Of a stretch of 64,000 nucleotides of DNA, positions 27,581 through 35,678 are shown one piece after another; the stretch's first letter is position 1; each line of letters starts with the position of its first letter. The notes under the pieces are model-generated. The model was not told the origin of the DNA. It searched no databases and saw only the letters and a program-made list of their open reading frames with translations. This DNA comes from Anaerostipes sp. 992a (GTDB lineage: Bacteria > Bacillota > Clostridia > Lachnospirales > Lachnospiraceae): assembly GCF_001940245.1 (NCBI RefSeq), contig NZ_MJIG01000005.1, forward strand, positions 62,001 to 126,000, given 5' to 3'. The position numbers were made by a program, and so were the translations under genes.

Positions 27581-27794
27581 GTATGATGTCGGATGAGAGT
27601 CTGGGATGAGAAGAATGTAGGGGGTATGTTTAACGTTTGGTCGCAGGAGGGTTATTACTTGCAAGAACGACCATTTCCGATTGCAGATAATAGGGAGTTA
27701 TAGAAAAATTGGGCTTTTTCAACTAAAAGTTGAATCAAGAAATGGCTCTATTTGGCGGTGTGAAGAAAAAAATTAAAAAAAATAAAAAAAGTAC

Positions 27795-27823
27795 TTGCAT
27801 TTTGTTTGGGGTTCTAGTATAAT
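27795..27823 (+). promoter_or_regulatory. Promoter of the tRNA cluster
   Basis: TTGCAT, 17-base spacer, TATAAT, 22 bases before tRNA-Tyr; the five tRNAs are probably one transcript. Confidence 0.85.
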
Positions 27824-27845
27824 TAACAACTGTCAGATGGTTCTT

Positions 27846-27927
27846 GGATGGATTCCCGAGTGGCCAAAGGGGGCAGACTGTAAATCTGTTGGCAACGCCT
27901 TCGAAGGTTCGAATCCTTCTCCATCCA
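27846..27927 (+). tRNA. tRNA-Tyr (GTA)
   Basis: An 82-base class II tRNA with acceptor GGATGGA/TCCATCC, anticodon GTA at 27880-27882, a long variable arm (TTGGCAACGCCTTC region) and T arm GAAGG-TTCGAAT-CCTTC. CCA is not encoded. Confidence 0.95.
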
Positions 27928-27944
27928 CTATCCTTTTAGGATAT

Positions 27945-28031
27945 GCCGGCGTGGCGGAACTGGCAGACGCACAGGACTTAAAATCCTGCGGGACTTATAC
28001 TCCCGTACCGGTTCGATTCCGGTCGCCGGCA
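27945..28031 (+). tRNA. tRNA-Leu (TAA)
   Basis: An 87-base class II tRNA with acceptor GCCGGCG/CGCCGGC, anticodon TAA in the loop ACTTAAAAT, and a long variable arm. CCA is not encoded. Confidence 0.95.
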
Positions 28032-28052
28032 TTTGTCCGATGACAAATCCGT

Positions 28053-28123
28053 GCGGGTGTAGTTCAATGGTAGAACACTAGCCTTCCAAGCTAGATACGT
28101 GGGTTCGATTCCCATCACCCGCT
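28053..28123 (+). tRNA. tRNA-Gly (TCC)
   Basis: A 71-base tRNA with acceptor GCGGGTG/CACCCGC, anticodon TCC within CTTCCAA between CTAGC and GCTAG, and T arm GTGGG-TTCGATT-CCCAT. CCA is not encoded. Confidence 0.95.
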
Positions 28124-28153
28124 TTGCTAATTTTAGCAATCACAATTTCATAT

Positions 28154-28226
<73 letters not shown>

Positions 28227-28232
28227 TTCTAT

Positions 28233-28305
28233 GCGCGAGTGGCTCAGTTGGTGGAGCACGACCTTGCCAAGGTCGGGGTCGCGGGTTCGAGTCCCGTCTC
28301 GCGCT
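28233..28305 (+). tRNA. tRNA-Gly (GCC)
   Basis: A 73-base tRNA with acceptor GCGCGAG/CTCGCGC, anticodon GCC between GACCT and AGGTC, and T arm GCGGG-TTCGAGT-CCCGT. CCA is not encoded. It lies only 6 bases after tRNA-Phe. Confidence 0.95.
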
Positions 28306-28347
28306 TTTTTTTATGGAATAGGAAAGTTCTTTTTTATTACACAATAT

Positions 28348-28385
28348 CCTGAAAGCAGTTTATAGAACTTGTTTTCAGGTTTTTT
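28348..28385 (+). terminator. Terminator of the tRNA cluster
   Basis: CCTGAAA pairs with TTTCAGG around a loop and is followed by TTTTTT. Confidence 0.75.
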
Positions 28386-28461
28386 AATATGGTCAGATGG
28401 ATGGAGAAAATATGAATTGGATATTGAGTGGAAAGAAGGAGAGGAAATCAAACATTCCCAG

Positions 28462-28490
28462 TTGACGATAGAGAAATAGAATATTATAAT
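28462..28490 (+). promoter_or_regulatory. Promoter upstream of the phosphatase gene
   Basis: TTGACG, 17-base spacer, TATAAT; transcription would start near 28497, about 17 bases before a terminator hairpin and about 87 bases before the phosphatase ATG. Confidence 0.75.
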
Positions 28491-28513
28491 ATTACAAGAA
28501 GTTTTGGTAACAG

Positions 28514-28545
28514 AAAAAGGGGTATCCGGCAGGATGCCCTTTTTC
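28514..28545 (+). terminator. Terminator hairpin inside the phosphatase leader, possible attenuator
   Basis: AAAAAGGGGTATCC and GGATGCCCTTTTT form a strong hairpin with a 4-base loop and T-run. It lies between the promoter at 28462-28490 and the coding start at 28584, so most transcripts could end here unless read-through is controlled. Confidence 0.7.
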
Positions 28546-28583
28546 TATAGGAATGGCGGTTTTACGCCAATAGGAGAAGGTAT

Positions 28584-29393
28584 ATGAGGAAACAAAAGAT
28601 ACAGTTACAGGGATGTCAAAATACAAGAGATTTGGGAGGAATGGTGACAAAGGATGGAAAAAGGATTAAGGAAAGAAAGCTGATCCGAAGTGGTGCTTTA
28701 TGGAATGCCACCAGTAAAGATTTAGAATGTCTTACGATGCAGCATGATTTAAGGACCATTATCGATTTTCGTACTTTGGGTGAGATGGAGGCGAAACCGG
28801 ATCCGCATATGAAAGGGGTCAGCTATTATAAGAACCCGATTTTGGAACGATTTGAAGAAGAAGGAGAGGGAAAAAAACAGCCTTCTGGTAATCCTCTGCA
28901 GGAGGCGGTTGACCGGGCTGCCGGACTTCCGGATGATGCCAAGGGCTTTATGATCTCTGTGTATCCTCAGCTGGTGCGAAATGAGCATTGTGTCAATGGT
29001 TACAGGAAATTCTTTCATCATTTGCTAGAGCAGGAAGAAGGAGCCGTTTTATGGCACTGCAGCGAGGGGAAAGACCGTGTGGGAGTAGGAACCATGCTCC
29101 TCTTATCTGCCTTGGGAGTGGATATGGAAGAAATTAAGAGAGATTATCTGTATACGAATCATTGTATTTATGATGAGGTGACCATGCTGTTAGGCACAGT
29201 ATCCAGATTGGTATCTGATCGGATGGTGGAAGAAAAGATCAAGTACATGCTAACGGTATCACCGGAATATTTACAGAGCGTATTGGATGCCATTGCTGAG
29301 GATTATGGAACGGTAGATGGCTTCCTGAGAGAGGGACTTGGATTGTTAAAGGAAGACTTTAAGATCTTAAGAGAGAAATATCTGGAAGGATAG
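28584..29393 (+). CDS. Tyrosine/dual-specificity protein phosphatase (Y_phosphatase3 family)
   Basis: Cytoplasmic protein of 269 residues. The start QGCQNTRDLGGMVTKDGKRI and the active-site loop WHCSEGKDRVGVG (catalytic cysteine near residue 159, arginine in the P-loop) are characteristic of this family, which includes the Listeria LipA and Mycobacterium PtpB-like enzymes acting on phosphotyrosine or phosphoinositides. Substrate here is unknown. Ribosome site GGAGAAGG. It is followed after 16 bases by the radical SAM gene. Confidence 0.88.
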   Translation: MRKQKIQLQGCQNTRDLGGMVTKDGKRIKERKLIRSGALWNATSKDLECLTMQHDLRTIIDFRTLGEMEAKPDPHMKGVSYYKNPILERFEEEGEGKKQPSGNPLQEAVDRAAGLPDDAKGFMISVYPQLVRNEHCVNGYRKFFHHLLEQEEGAVLWHCSEGKDRVGVGTMLLLSALGVDMEEIKRDYLYTNHCIYDEVTMLLGTVSRLVSDRMVEEKIKYMLTVSPEYLQSVLDAIAEDYGTVDGFLREGLGLLKEDFKILREKYLEG

Positions 29394-29409
29394 GAAGGGA
29401 AATTAGGAT

Positions 29410-31161
29410 ATGAAACTCCTGTTGTGTGCATTAAATGCAAAATACATTCATTCGAATCTGGCGGTATACAGCCTGATGGCGTATGCCAAAGGGGCTTCTA
29501 TGGAGCTTAAGCTGGCGGAATATACCATCAATAACCGAACAGAGGAGATTTTAAAAGAGATTTATAGGGAAAAAGCAGATATTGTAGCATTTTCCTGTTA
29601 TATATGGAACATTGAGCAGGTTTATGAGCTTGTGAGGGAGCTTCATAAGGTGGCGCCTCATATCTCTATTTGGCTGGGAGGACCGGAGGTTTCCTATGAT
29701 GCCGGAAAGGTGTTAAGGGAGCATCCGGAAGTTACTCTGGTCATGATGGGAGAAGGCGAAGAAACCTTCCGTCAGCTGACCGAAAGCTGGGGAACGGGAA
29801 TGGAACTGTCTGCCGTCGATGGAATTGCATATCGACAAGGTGAGGAAATTCATTGCAACGCTATGCGTCCTCAGATGGATATGGACAAGATTCCATTTGT
29901 ATATGAAGATTTGGATCAATTTAAGAATAAGATCATCTATTATGAAACCAGCAGGGGATGCCCGTTCTCCTGCAGCTATTGCTTATCATCCATTGATAAG
30001 AGGGTGCGTTTTCGAAGCTTTTCCCTGGTGCAGAAGGAACTGAAACATTTTCTGGATCATGATGTGAAGCAGGTCAAGTTTGTCGATCGTACCTTTAACT
30101 GTAATCATAAGCATGCCATGGAGATTTGGGAATATATTACAAAGCACGACAATGGGATTACCAATTTTCATTTTGAGGTGTCGGCAGATCTGTTGAAGGA
30201 TGAGGACATTCAGCTATTTGAACGGATGCGCCCTGGGCTGATCCAATTGGAGATTGGAGTGCAATCCACCTATCAGCCTACCATTGGAGAAATTCGCCGT
30301 ACGATGGATCTGGAGGCGTTAAGGAAGCTGGTAGCAAGGGTAAAAGCACTGGGGAACATTCATCAACATCTGGATTTGATCGCAGGACTACCCCTGGAAG
30401 ACTATGAGACATTTAAAAAGTCCTTTGATGAAGTGTTTTCTATGCAGCCGGATCAGCTGCAGTTGGGGTTTTTAAAGGTCTTAAAGGGCTCTTATATGCA
30501 TGAGAAATCAAAGGATTATGAGATTGCCTATAGAAGCCGGGCTCCCTATGAGGTGTTGAAGACCAAGTGGCTTTCTTATGATGAAATTTTGAAGCTGAAG
30601 GAAGTGGAGGAGATGGTGGAGCTCTACTATAATAGTGCCCAGTATACCAAAACTCTGCCATATCTGCTTACGTTTGCCAAAGGGCCATATGCGTTCTTTC
30701 GGGAACTGGCAACCTTTTATTATCAGAGAAATCGGATTGGGGTAAAGCATTCCAGATTATCTTATTATGAACTGTTAAGGGAGTTTGCCCTTTTTGCCTA
30801 TCCAGAGGTGGAAGAGGGAGTTTTGGATCAGCTTCTCATGTATGACCTGTATTTGCGGGAGAATATCAAGAAGAGGCCACAATGGGGAAATACACAGGTG
30901 TTGGAGAAGAAGGCGGCGACCAGATTCTATCGGATGGAAGGCGTAGAGAAGTATTTTCCACAGATGCAGCCATATGACTCTAAGCTGGCAGCGGGAAATT
31001 CCCATGTAGAGAGATTTTTTATTGATGTAGATACTTATGAAAAAAAGGACTGGTGGGCATTGTTTGATTATCACACCAGGAACCCATTGACCTATGACGC
31101 AACGGTAAGAGAAGTGAAAGGAATCGAAGATGGATCAGGAAAGAGTATTGGAAATCTGTAA
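29410..31161 (+). CDS. B12-binding radical SAM protein (DUF4080 type)
   Basis: Radical enzyme of 583 residues. An N-terminal cobalamin-binding-like Rossmann region (about residues 1-140; GGPEVSYDAG, MMGEGEETF) is followed by a radical SAM barrel with the iron-sulfur motif CPFSCSYC (about 184-191, spacing CxxxCxxC) and DHDVKQVKFVDRTFNCN, then a C-terminal DUF4080 region. Members of this group modify RNA, lipids or peptides, but the reaction of this subfamily is not known to me. Its last 32 bases overlap the start of nth. Confidence 0.88.
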   Translation: MKLLLCALNAKYIHSNLAVYSLMAYAKGASMELKLAEYTINNRTEEILKEIYREKADIVAFSCYIWNIEQVYELVRELHKVAPHISIWLGGPEVSYDAGKVLREHPEVTLVMMGEGEETFRQLTESWGTGMELSAVDGIAYRQGEEIHCNAMRPQMDMDKIPFVYEDLDQFKNKIIYYETSRGCPFSCSYCLSSIDKRVRFRSFSLVQKELKHFLDHDVKQVKFVDRTFNCNHKHAMEIWEYITKHDNGITNFHFEVSADLLKDEDIQLFERMRPGLIQLEIGVQSTYQPTIGEIRRTMDLEALRKLVARVKALGNIHQHLDLIAGLPLEDYETFKKSFDEVFSMQPDQLQLGFLKVLKGSYMHEKSKDYEIAYRSRAPYEVLKTKWLSYDEILKLKEVEEMVELYYNSAQYTKTLPYLLTFAKGPYAFFRELATFYYQRNRIGVKHSRLSYYELLREFALFAYPEVEEGVLDQLLMYDLYLRENIKKRPQWGNTQVLEKKAATRFYRMEGVEKYFPQMQPYDSKLAAGNSHVERFFIDVDTYEKKDWWALFDYHTRNPLTYDATVREVKGIEDGSGKSIGNL

Positions 31162-31759
31162 GATACTGAATGAAACATATACAACCGAATATAAATGTTA
31201 TTTAAATCATGAAAATGCGTGGCAGCTGTTGATCGCAACTATGTTAAGTGCTCAGTGTACGGATGAGCGGGTCAATCAGGTGACGAAAAAACTGTTTGTC
31301 AAATATCCAAGCATTGAGGCGTTTGCCAACGCGGATGTGAAAGAGTTGGAACGGGATATTTATTCCACTGGGTTCTATAAAAATAAGGCGAAGAATATTA
31401 TCGCCTGTACGAAAAAGCTGCTGGAGGAATATGGTGGAGAGGTGCCAAGAGAATTAAAGGATCTGACTTCGTTAGCAGGAGTTGGAAGAAAGACGGCCAA
31501 TGTGATTCGAGGAAATATCTATCATGAGCCGAGTATTGTGGTGGATACCCATGTGAAACGGATTTCCAGAAAGCTGGGGCTTACAAAGGAAGAGGATCCG
31601 GTAAAGATTGAATATGACTTGATGGAAAAGCTTCCGAAGGAGCAGTGGATCTTGTATAATATTCAGATCATTACACATGGGAGAAATGTTTGTATTGCCC
31701 GCAGGCCAAAATGTGGGGAATGTACTTTAAGGACCGTCTGTCCTTCCTGTGAGGTGTAA
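31130..31759 (+). CDS. nth: Endonuclease III
   Basis: DNA glycosylase/AP lyase removing oxidised pyrimidines in base excision repair. The 209 residues contain the HhH-GPD core LAGVGRKTANVIRG with the catalytic lysine (about residues 114-127), VVDTHVKRISRKLGL with the catalytic aspartate, and the C-terminal [4Fe-4S] loop cysteines in CIARRPKCGECTLRTVCPSC. The ATG at 31130 lies inside the preceding gene; the next residues EICKILNETY match the normal Nth start, so the 32-base overlap seems real. Confidence 0.95.
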   Translation: MDQERVLEICKILNETYTTEYKCYLNHENAWQLLIATMLSAQCTDERVNQVTKKLFVKYPSIEAFANADVKELERDIYSTGFYKNKAKNIIACTKKLLEEYGGEVPRELKDLTSLAGVGRKTANVIRGNIYHEPSIVVDTHVKRISRKLGLTKEEDPVKIEYDLMEKLPKEQWILYNIQIITHGRNVCIARRPKCGECTLRTVCPSCEV

Positions 31760-31762
31760 TCT

Positions 31763-32470
31763 ATGTATGAATATGTGGCGTTTGACCTGGAGACCACCGG
31801 GTTATCCGAGGAAAACGATGAAATGATAGAAGTAGGTGCAGTGAAGATTCGAAATTGCAAGATTGTGGGAAAGTATAATCAGATCATCAATCCACATCGC
31901 CCTTTGACGTATCAGATTATTCAGCTGACTGGCATTGAACAGGAGCTGGTGGACCGTGGGAGAGAAAAGGAAGAGGTTCTGAAAGAATTTCTGGATTTTT
32001 GTGATGGATATCCACTGTTGGGACATAATGTGATGTTTGATTACCGATTTATGAAGACAGGTATGAACCGATTAGGTCTTCCTTTTGAAAAGAATGGTGC
32101 GGATACCTATATGATCGCCAAAAAGCTGCTAAAGCAGCAGGTAAAGAGCAAAAGTCTGGGAAGCCTGTGTGATTTCTATCACTATACCAACCAGGCGGCG
32201 CACAGAGCTTATCATGATGCACTGGCGACGGCTGTCATATATGAGAAAATGAAGCTGCAGTTTCCTGACGAAAAAGAAGTGTTTTTACCAAAACAGCTGC
32301 AATTTAAGCCTAAAAAGACCTCTCCTGCTACAGAAAAGCAAAAGCGATACTTGAATGATTTGCTAAAATATCATAAAATAAAGGGTACCATTGCTTTTGA
32401 GTCTATGACGAAAAGCGATGCATCCAAGCAAATTGACCAGATTATTTTAAAATATGGAAGGATGAAATAA
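31763..32470 (+). CDS. DEDDh 3'-5' exonuclease (DNA polymerase III epsilon-like)
   Basis: The 235 residues show the DnaQ-like exonuclease fold: motif I AFDLETTGLSEEND (about residues 6-19), motif II LLGHNVMFDYRFM and motif III AHRAYHDALATA with the DEDDh histidine. It may proofread or act in repair as a free exonuclease, since no polymerase domain is attached. A C-terminal extension (about residues 175-235) holds a basic KPKKTSPATEKQKRYLNDLL segment of unknown role. It starts 4 bases after nth. Confidence 0.88.
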   Translation: MYEYVAFDLETTGLSEENDEMIEVGAVKIRNCKIVGKYNQIINPHRPLTYQIIQLTGIEQELVDRGREKEEVLKEFLDFCDGYPLLGHNVMFDYRFMKTGMNRLGLPFEKNGADTYMIAKKLLKQQVKSKSLGSLCDFYHYTNQAAHRAYHDALATAVIYEKMKLQFPDEKEVFLPKQLQFKPKKTSPATEKQKRYLNDLLKYHKIKGTIAFESMTKSDASKQIDQIILKYGRMK

Positions 32471-32471
32471 C

Positions 32472-32573
32472 ATGGCTCCAAGAAAAAAACAGAAATTTAT
32501 AACAGCAGTGGCACTTTTATTAGTTGTAGTAATGATCCTTGGATCATTATCTTCTGCATTTTTAGCTCTATAA
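32472..32573 (+). CDS. Small single-pass membrane protein, 33 residues (DUF4044-like)
   Basis: The ATG at 32472 follows the exonuclease stop by one base and has GGAAGGATG upstream. The product starts MAPRKKQKF and continues with a hydrophobic helix (ALLLVVVMILGSLSSAFL), matching the basic-then-membrane pattern of small Firmicute DUF4044-type proteins. The gene is too short for many gene finders. Function is unknown. Confidence 0.6.
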   Translation: MAPRKKQKFITAVALLLVVVMILGSLSSAFLAL

Positions 32574-32666
32574 TATTTCGGAGGGATGTCTCTCTGCGTT
32601 AGGTATATAAAGTGCCAAGGAGGAATTTTGAGAGCTTAGAATTATGGAAAGGGAGAAGAGAATCGA

Positions 32667-34166
32667 ATGAATCAGCGTAAAAAGATAGGGATTGGTATTG
32701 CGGCGATTGTAGTAGTGATTGCAGCAATACTTGTATTTATGTCCACGTCTGTAAATTCTGCTACAAAGAATGGCAGGATTTTAAGCAATGTATTTGTGGA
32801 TAGTGTTAATGTAGGTGGTATGTCAAAGGAAGAGGCAGAGGATGCCTTAGAAGATTATCTGGACACAGTAGAGGAGAAGAAGATTGAACTGAAAGCAGAT
32901 CAGAAGACAAAGACCATCGCTGTAAAGGATATGGGAATTGACTTTCGGGAAGAGAAAGCAGTGAAGGAAGCGTATGGAGTTGGACGTGAGGGTAATATCG
33001 TATCCAGATACTTTGCTGTGCGCAAGCTTAAGAAAGAAGCTCATGTAGTGAAATTACAGGCGTCTATTACAGAGGCGCAGGCAGAAAAGATTTTAAAGAA
33101 CAATGAGAAAGCATTGATCGTAAAGACGCAGAATGCATCTTTGACACGCAAGAATGGAAAGTTCAAAATTATCGATGAAGTCGAAGGAAAGACGATTGTT
33201 TATGATAAATCTGTTAGTACGATGCAAAATGCCATTGCTGATCAATGGGATAAGGATAATTTTGCGATTAAAATATCTGTAAAGAAGGAAGAACCAAAGT
33301 ATAAGGCTGAAGATTTAAAAGATGTGACAGATGTACTTGGAACGTATGCGACTTCCTATGGATCCTCCGGTTATTCCAGATGCCGTAATGTGGAGAATGG
33401 ATGCTCTAAGATCAATGGAACTATGCTGTATCCAGGAGAAACACTTTCTGTATATAAGAAAGTATCTCCATTTGACGCAGAGAATGGATATTATAAGGCT
33501 GGATCCTATAGCGGCGGTGAAGTAGTACAGACATATGGTGGCGGAATTTGTCAGGTGTCTACCACCTTATACAATGCTGTTTTGCGTTCAGAGCTTAAGG
33601 TAACAGAGCGTTCCAACCATTCGATGGTGGTAAATTATGTTCCATTATCTGCAGATGCTGCAATTGCAGGAACTCATAAGGACTTTAAGTTTAAGAATAA
33701 TACGAAGACACCAATTTATATTGAAGGTGAGACAAGTGGAGGTATGATTCGCTTTACGATTTATGGAAAAGAGACAAGGGCGAAGAATCGTACCATTGAA
33801 TTTGAATCTAAGACGATTTCCGTATCCTCTCCTGGAAAGGACATCGAGACCAAGGATCCTACTTTGGCGGAAGGCAAGAGAATCGTAACGCAGTCTGCAC
33901 ATACTGGCTATACTGCAGAGCTGTGGAAGGTAATCTACATCGATGGAAAGGAAAAGGAACGTATTAAAGTAAATAGCAGTCATTATAATTCTTCTCCGCA
34001 GAGAGTTCGGGTAGGAACGAAGAAGAAGGAAGAGGAGAAGAAGACAACAGAAGAGAAGGATAAGAATGAGCAGCAGGGTACAACAGAACAGAAGACGACA
34101 GAGGCCACGACTGCTGCAACTACGGCGACACAGAGCAATAAAAATGATAATGATACCGAAGAATAG
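32667..34166 (+). CDS. VanW-family cell-envelope protein
   Basis: Protein of 499 residues with an N-terminal membrane anchor (about residues 7-26, IGIGIAAIVVVIAAILVF) and a large outer part: a peptidoglycan-binding type 4 domain (about 35-200), the VanW domain (about 225-360, with GETLSVYKKVSPFDAENGYY and GGGICQVSTTLYNAVL), a G5-like segment (about 370-445), and a Lys/Glu/Thr-rich low-complexity tail. Named after a gene of vancomycin resistance clusters but common in Clostridia without resistance, so a wall-related structural role is more likely. GGGAGAAGAG lies upstream of the ATG. Confidence 0.88.
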   Translation: MNQRKKIGIGIAAIVVVIAAILVFMSTSVNSATKNGRILSNVFVDSVNVGGMSKEEAEDALEDYLDTVEEKKIELKADQKTKTIAVKDMGIDFREEKAVKEAYGVGREGNIVSRYFAVRKLKKEAHVVKLQASITEAQAEKILKNNEKALIVKTQNASLTRKNGKFKIIDEVEGKTIVYDKSVSTMQNAIADQWDKDNFAIKISVKKEEPKYKAEDLKDVTDVLGTYATSYGSSGYSRCRNVENGCSKINGTMLYPGETLSVYKKVSPFDAENGYYKAGSYSGGEVVQTYGGGICQVSTTLYNAVLRSELKVTERSNHSMVVNYVPLSADAAIAGTHKDFKFKNNTKTPIYIEGETSGGMIRFTIYGKETRAKNRTIEFESKTISVSSPGKDIETKDPTLAEGKRIVTQSAHTGYTAELWKVIYIDGKEKERIKVNSSHYNSSPQRVRVGTKKKEEEKKTTEEKDKNEQQGTTEQKTTEATTAATTATQSNKNDNDTEE

Positions 34167-34193
34167 AAGATGCTTTTAGAGGAGCAAAAGAAG

Positions 34194-35183
34194 ATGAAAC
34201 TTGGAAAGATACCGGAATCTGTATTAAAGCGTTCCGTATTAAAACAATTGAAAAAGGGTAACGAACAGGTTCTGGAGGGACCTGCAGTTGGAGAAGACTG
34301 CGCTGTTGTCGAGTTCAATGACGAAATCATCATGTTCTCTTCTGAACCGGCCACGGATGTCTCTGGTCAGGCAGGTGTTCGAGCGGTTCATGCTGCGGTG
34401 AATAATCTGGCTGCCAGCGGTGCAGCTCCAGTTGGCATTATGGTAACGATTCTGATGCCGGCAGATACCAGGGAAAAGGATTTGAAACGGTTGATGCATG
34501 AGATACAAAGAGAATGCGATCGGCTTGGGATTTCCGTCCTAGGTGGGCATACAGAGACCACGGATGCAGTAAATCGTATTGTTGTTTCGGCAACAGGAAT
34601 TGGGAGAGGGGAAAAAGGACAGATCATTCGGGCAGGAGGAGCCAGACCAAATGAGGATATCATAATGACAAAATACGCTGCTATGGAAGGGACCGGGCTG
34701 ATTGCCAGAGAACGGGCCGAGGAGCTTCGGACACGATATAGCAAGGATTTTGTTCAAAATGCACAGGATCTTCTGTGTCATATTTCTGTGATGAAGGAGG
34801 CAGAGATTGCAGGAGAGTATGATACAAGTGCCATGCATGATATAAGAGAAGGCGGGGTCTATGGTGGGCTCTGGGAACTTGCCGCCGCCTCCCAGGTGGG
34901 TCTGAAGGTCAATCTTGATGCCATTCCCATGAAACAGGAAACAGTAGAAGTTTGTGAATTCTTTGATCTGAATCCTTATAAATTGACATCCAGTGGCTGT
35001 ATGCTTATCGTGACACCGCGAGGGAGAGATTTGGTACAGGCACTTTGTGAAGCTGGGATTCCTGCAGCGATCATAGGTAAAACCACAAAGGATCAGAGCA
35101 GGATCATTATCCGGGAAGGGGAAGAAGGATTTTTGGAGCCACCGAAGTCAGATGAACGGTTTAAAATATTGAATGGTATATGA
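34194..35183 (+). CDS. AIR synthase-related protein (HypE/PurM fold)
   Basis: The 329 residues have the two-domain PurM/HypE/ThiL/SelD fold: an ATP-binding N-terminal half with GPAVGEDCAVVEFNDE (about residues 25-40), VSGQAGVRAVHAAVNNLAASGA and GGHTETTDAVNRIVVSATGIG, and a C-terminal half with GVYGGLWELAAAS and LTSSGCMLIVTP. No Hyp, Thi or Sel partners are nearby, so the reaction is unknown; hydrogenase maturation is not supported. Start set at the ATG at 34194 (GAGGAGCAAAAGAAG upstream) rather than 34170. Confidence 0.8.
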   Translation: MKLGKIPESVLKRSVLKQLKKGNEQVLEGPAVGEDCAVVEFNDEIIMFSSEPATDVSGQAGVRAVHAAVNNLAASGAAPVGIMVTILMPADTREKDLKRLMHEIQRECDRLGISVLGGHTETTDAVNRIVVSATGIGRGEKGQIIRAGGARPNEDIIMTKYAAMEGTGLIARERAEELRTRYSKDFVQNAQDLLCHISVMKEAEIAGEYDTSAMHDIREGGVYGGLWELAAASQVGLKVNLDAIPMKQETVEVCEFFDLNPYKLTSSGCMLIVTPRGRDLVQALCEAGIPAAIIGKTTKDQSRIIIREGEEGFLEPPKSDERFKILNGI

Positions 35184-35198
35184 TAGGAGAATTGAAAG

Positions 35199-35678
35199 AT
35201 GAGAACAGCGATTTTGAAACTTATGGAAAAAAACAGTCGTATTGATTTTCAGGATGTAGCAGATATGCTGGATACAGATCTGGAAACTGTCAAGAAGACA
35301 GTAAAGGAAATGGAAGATGAGCATATTATCTGTGGATATCATACGTTGATCAACTGGGACAAAGAAGAGGAAGAAAGAGTAACGGCCATGATTGAAGTAA
35401 GAATTACTCCTCAGCGTGGACGGGGCTTTGATAAGATTGCAGAAAGAATTTATAACTATCCAGAGGTTAAGACAGTATACCTGATGTCAGGAACCTATGA
35501 CCTGATGGTTATTTTGGAAGAAAAGACCTTAAAAGAGATTTCGCACTTTACTTCTAATCGTTTGGCAGTCATCGATTCTGTTATTGGAACAACGACTCAT
35601 TTTGTGTTAAAGAAATATAAAGATCACGGAACCATTCTGGCAGAGCCTGTAGATGAAAGAATGGCGGTGACTCCATAA
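35199..35678 (+). CDS. Lrp/AsnC-family regulator
   Basis: Transcription regulator of 159 residues with an N-terminal helix-turn-helix (about 1-50, RIDFQDVADMLDTDLETVKK) and a C-terminal RAM ligand domain (about 65-145, with GFDKIAERIYNYPEVKTVYL and SGTYDLMVILEEKTL). Such proteins respond to amino acids. Its stop codon overlaps the aminotransferase start by one base (TAATG), so it likely controls that gene and senses an amino acid related to the reaction. Confidence 0.9.
   Translation: MRTAILKLMEKNSRIDFQDVADMLDTDLETVKKTVKEMEDEHIICGYHTLINWDKEEEERVTAMIEVRITPQRGRGFDKIAERIYNYPEVKTVYLMSGTYDLMVILEEKTLKEISHFTSNRLAVIDSVIGTTTHFVLKKYKDHGTILAEPVDERMAVTP

Noticed and set aside
27795-28043. 82-codon open frame across the tRNA cluster
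   Set aside because: It covers the tRNA promoter, tRNA-Tyr and tRNA-Leu, which are certain; the frame is accidental.
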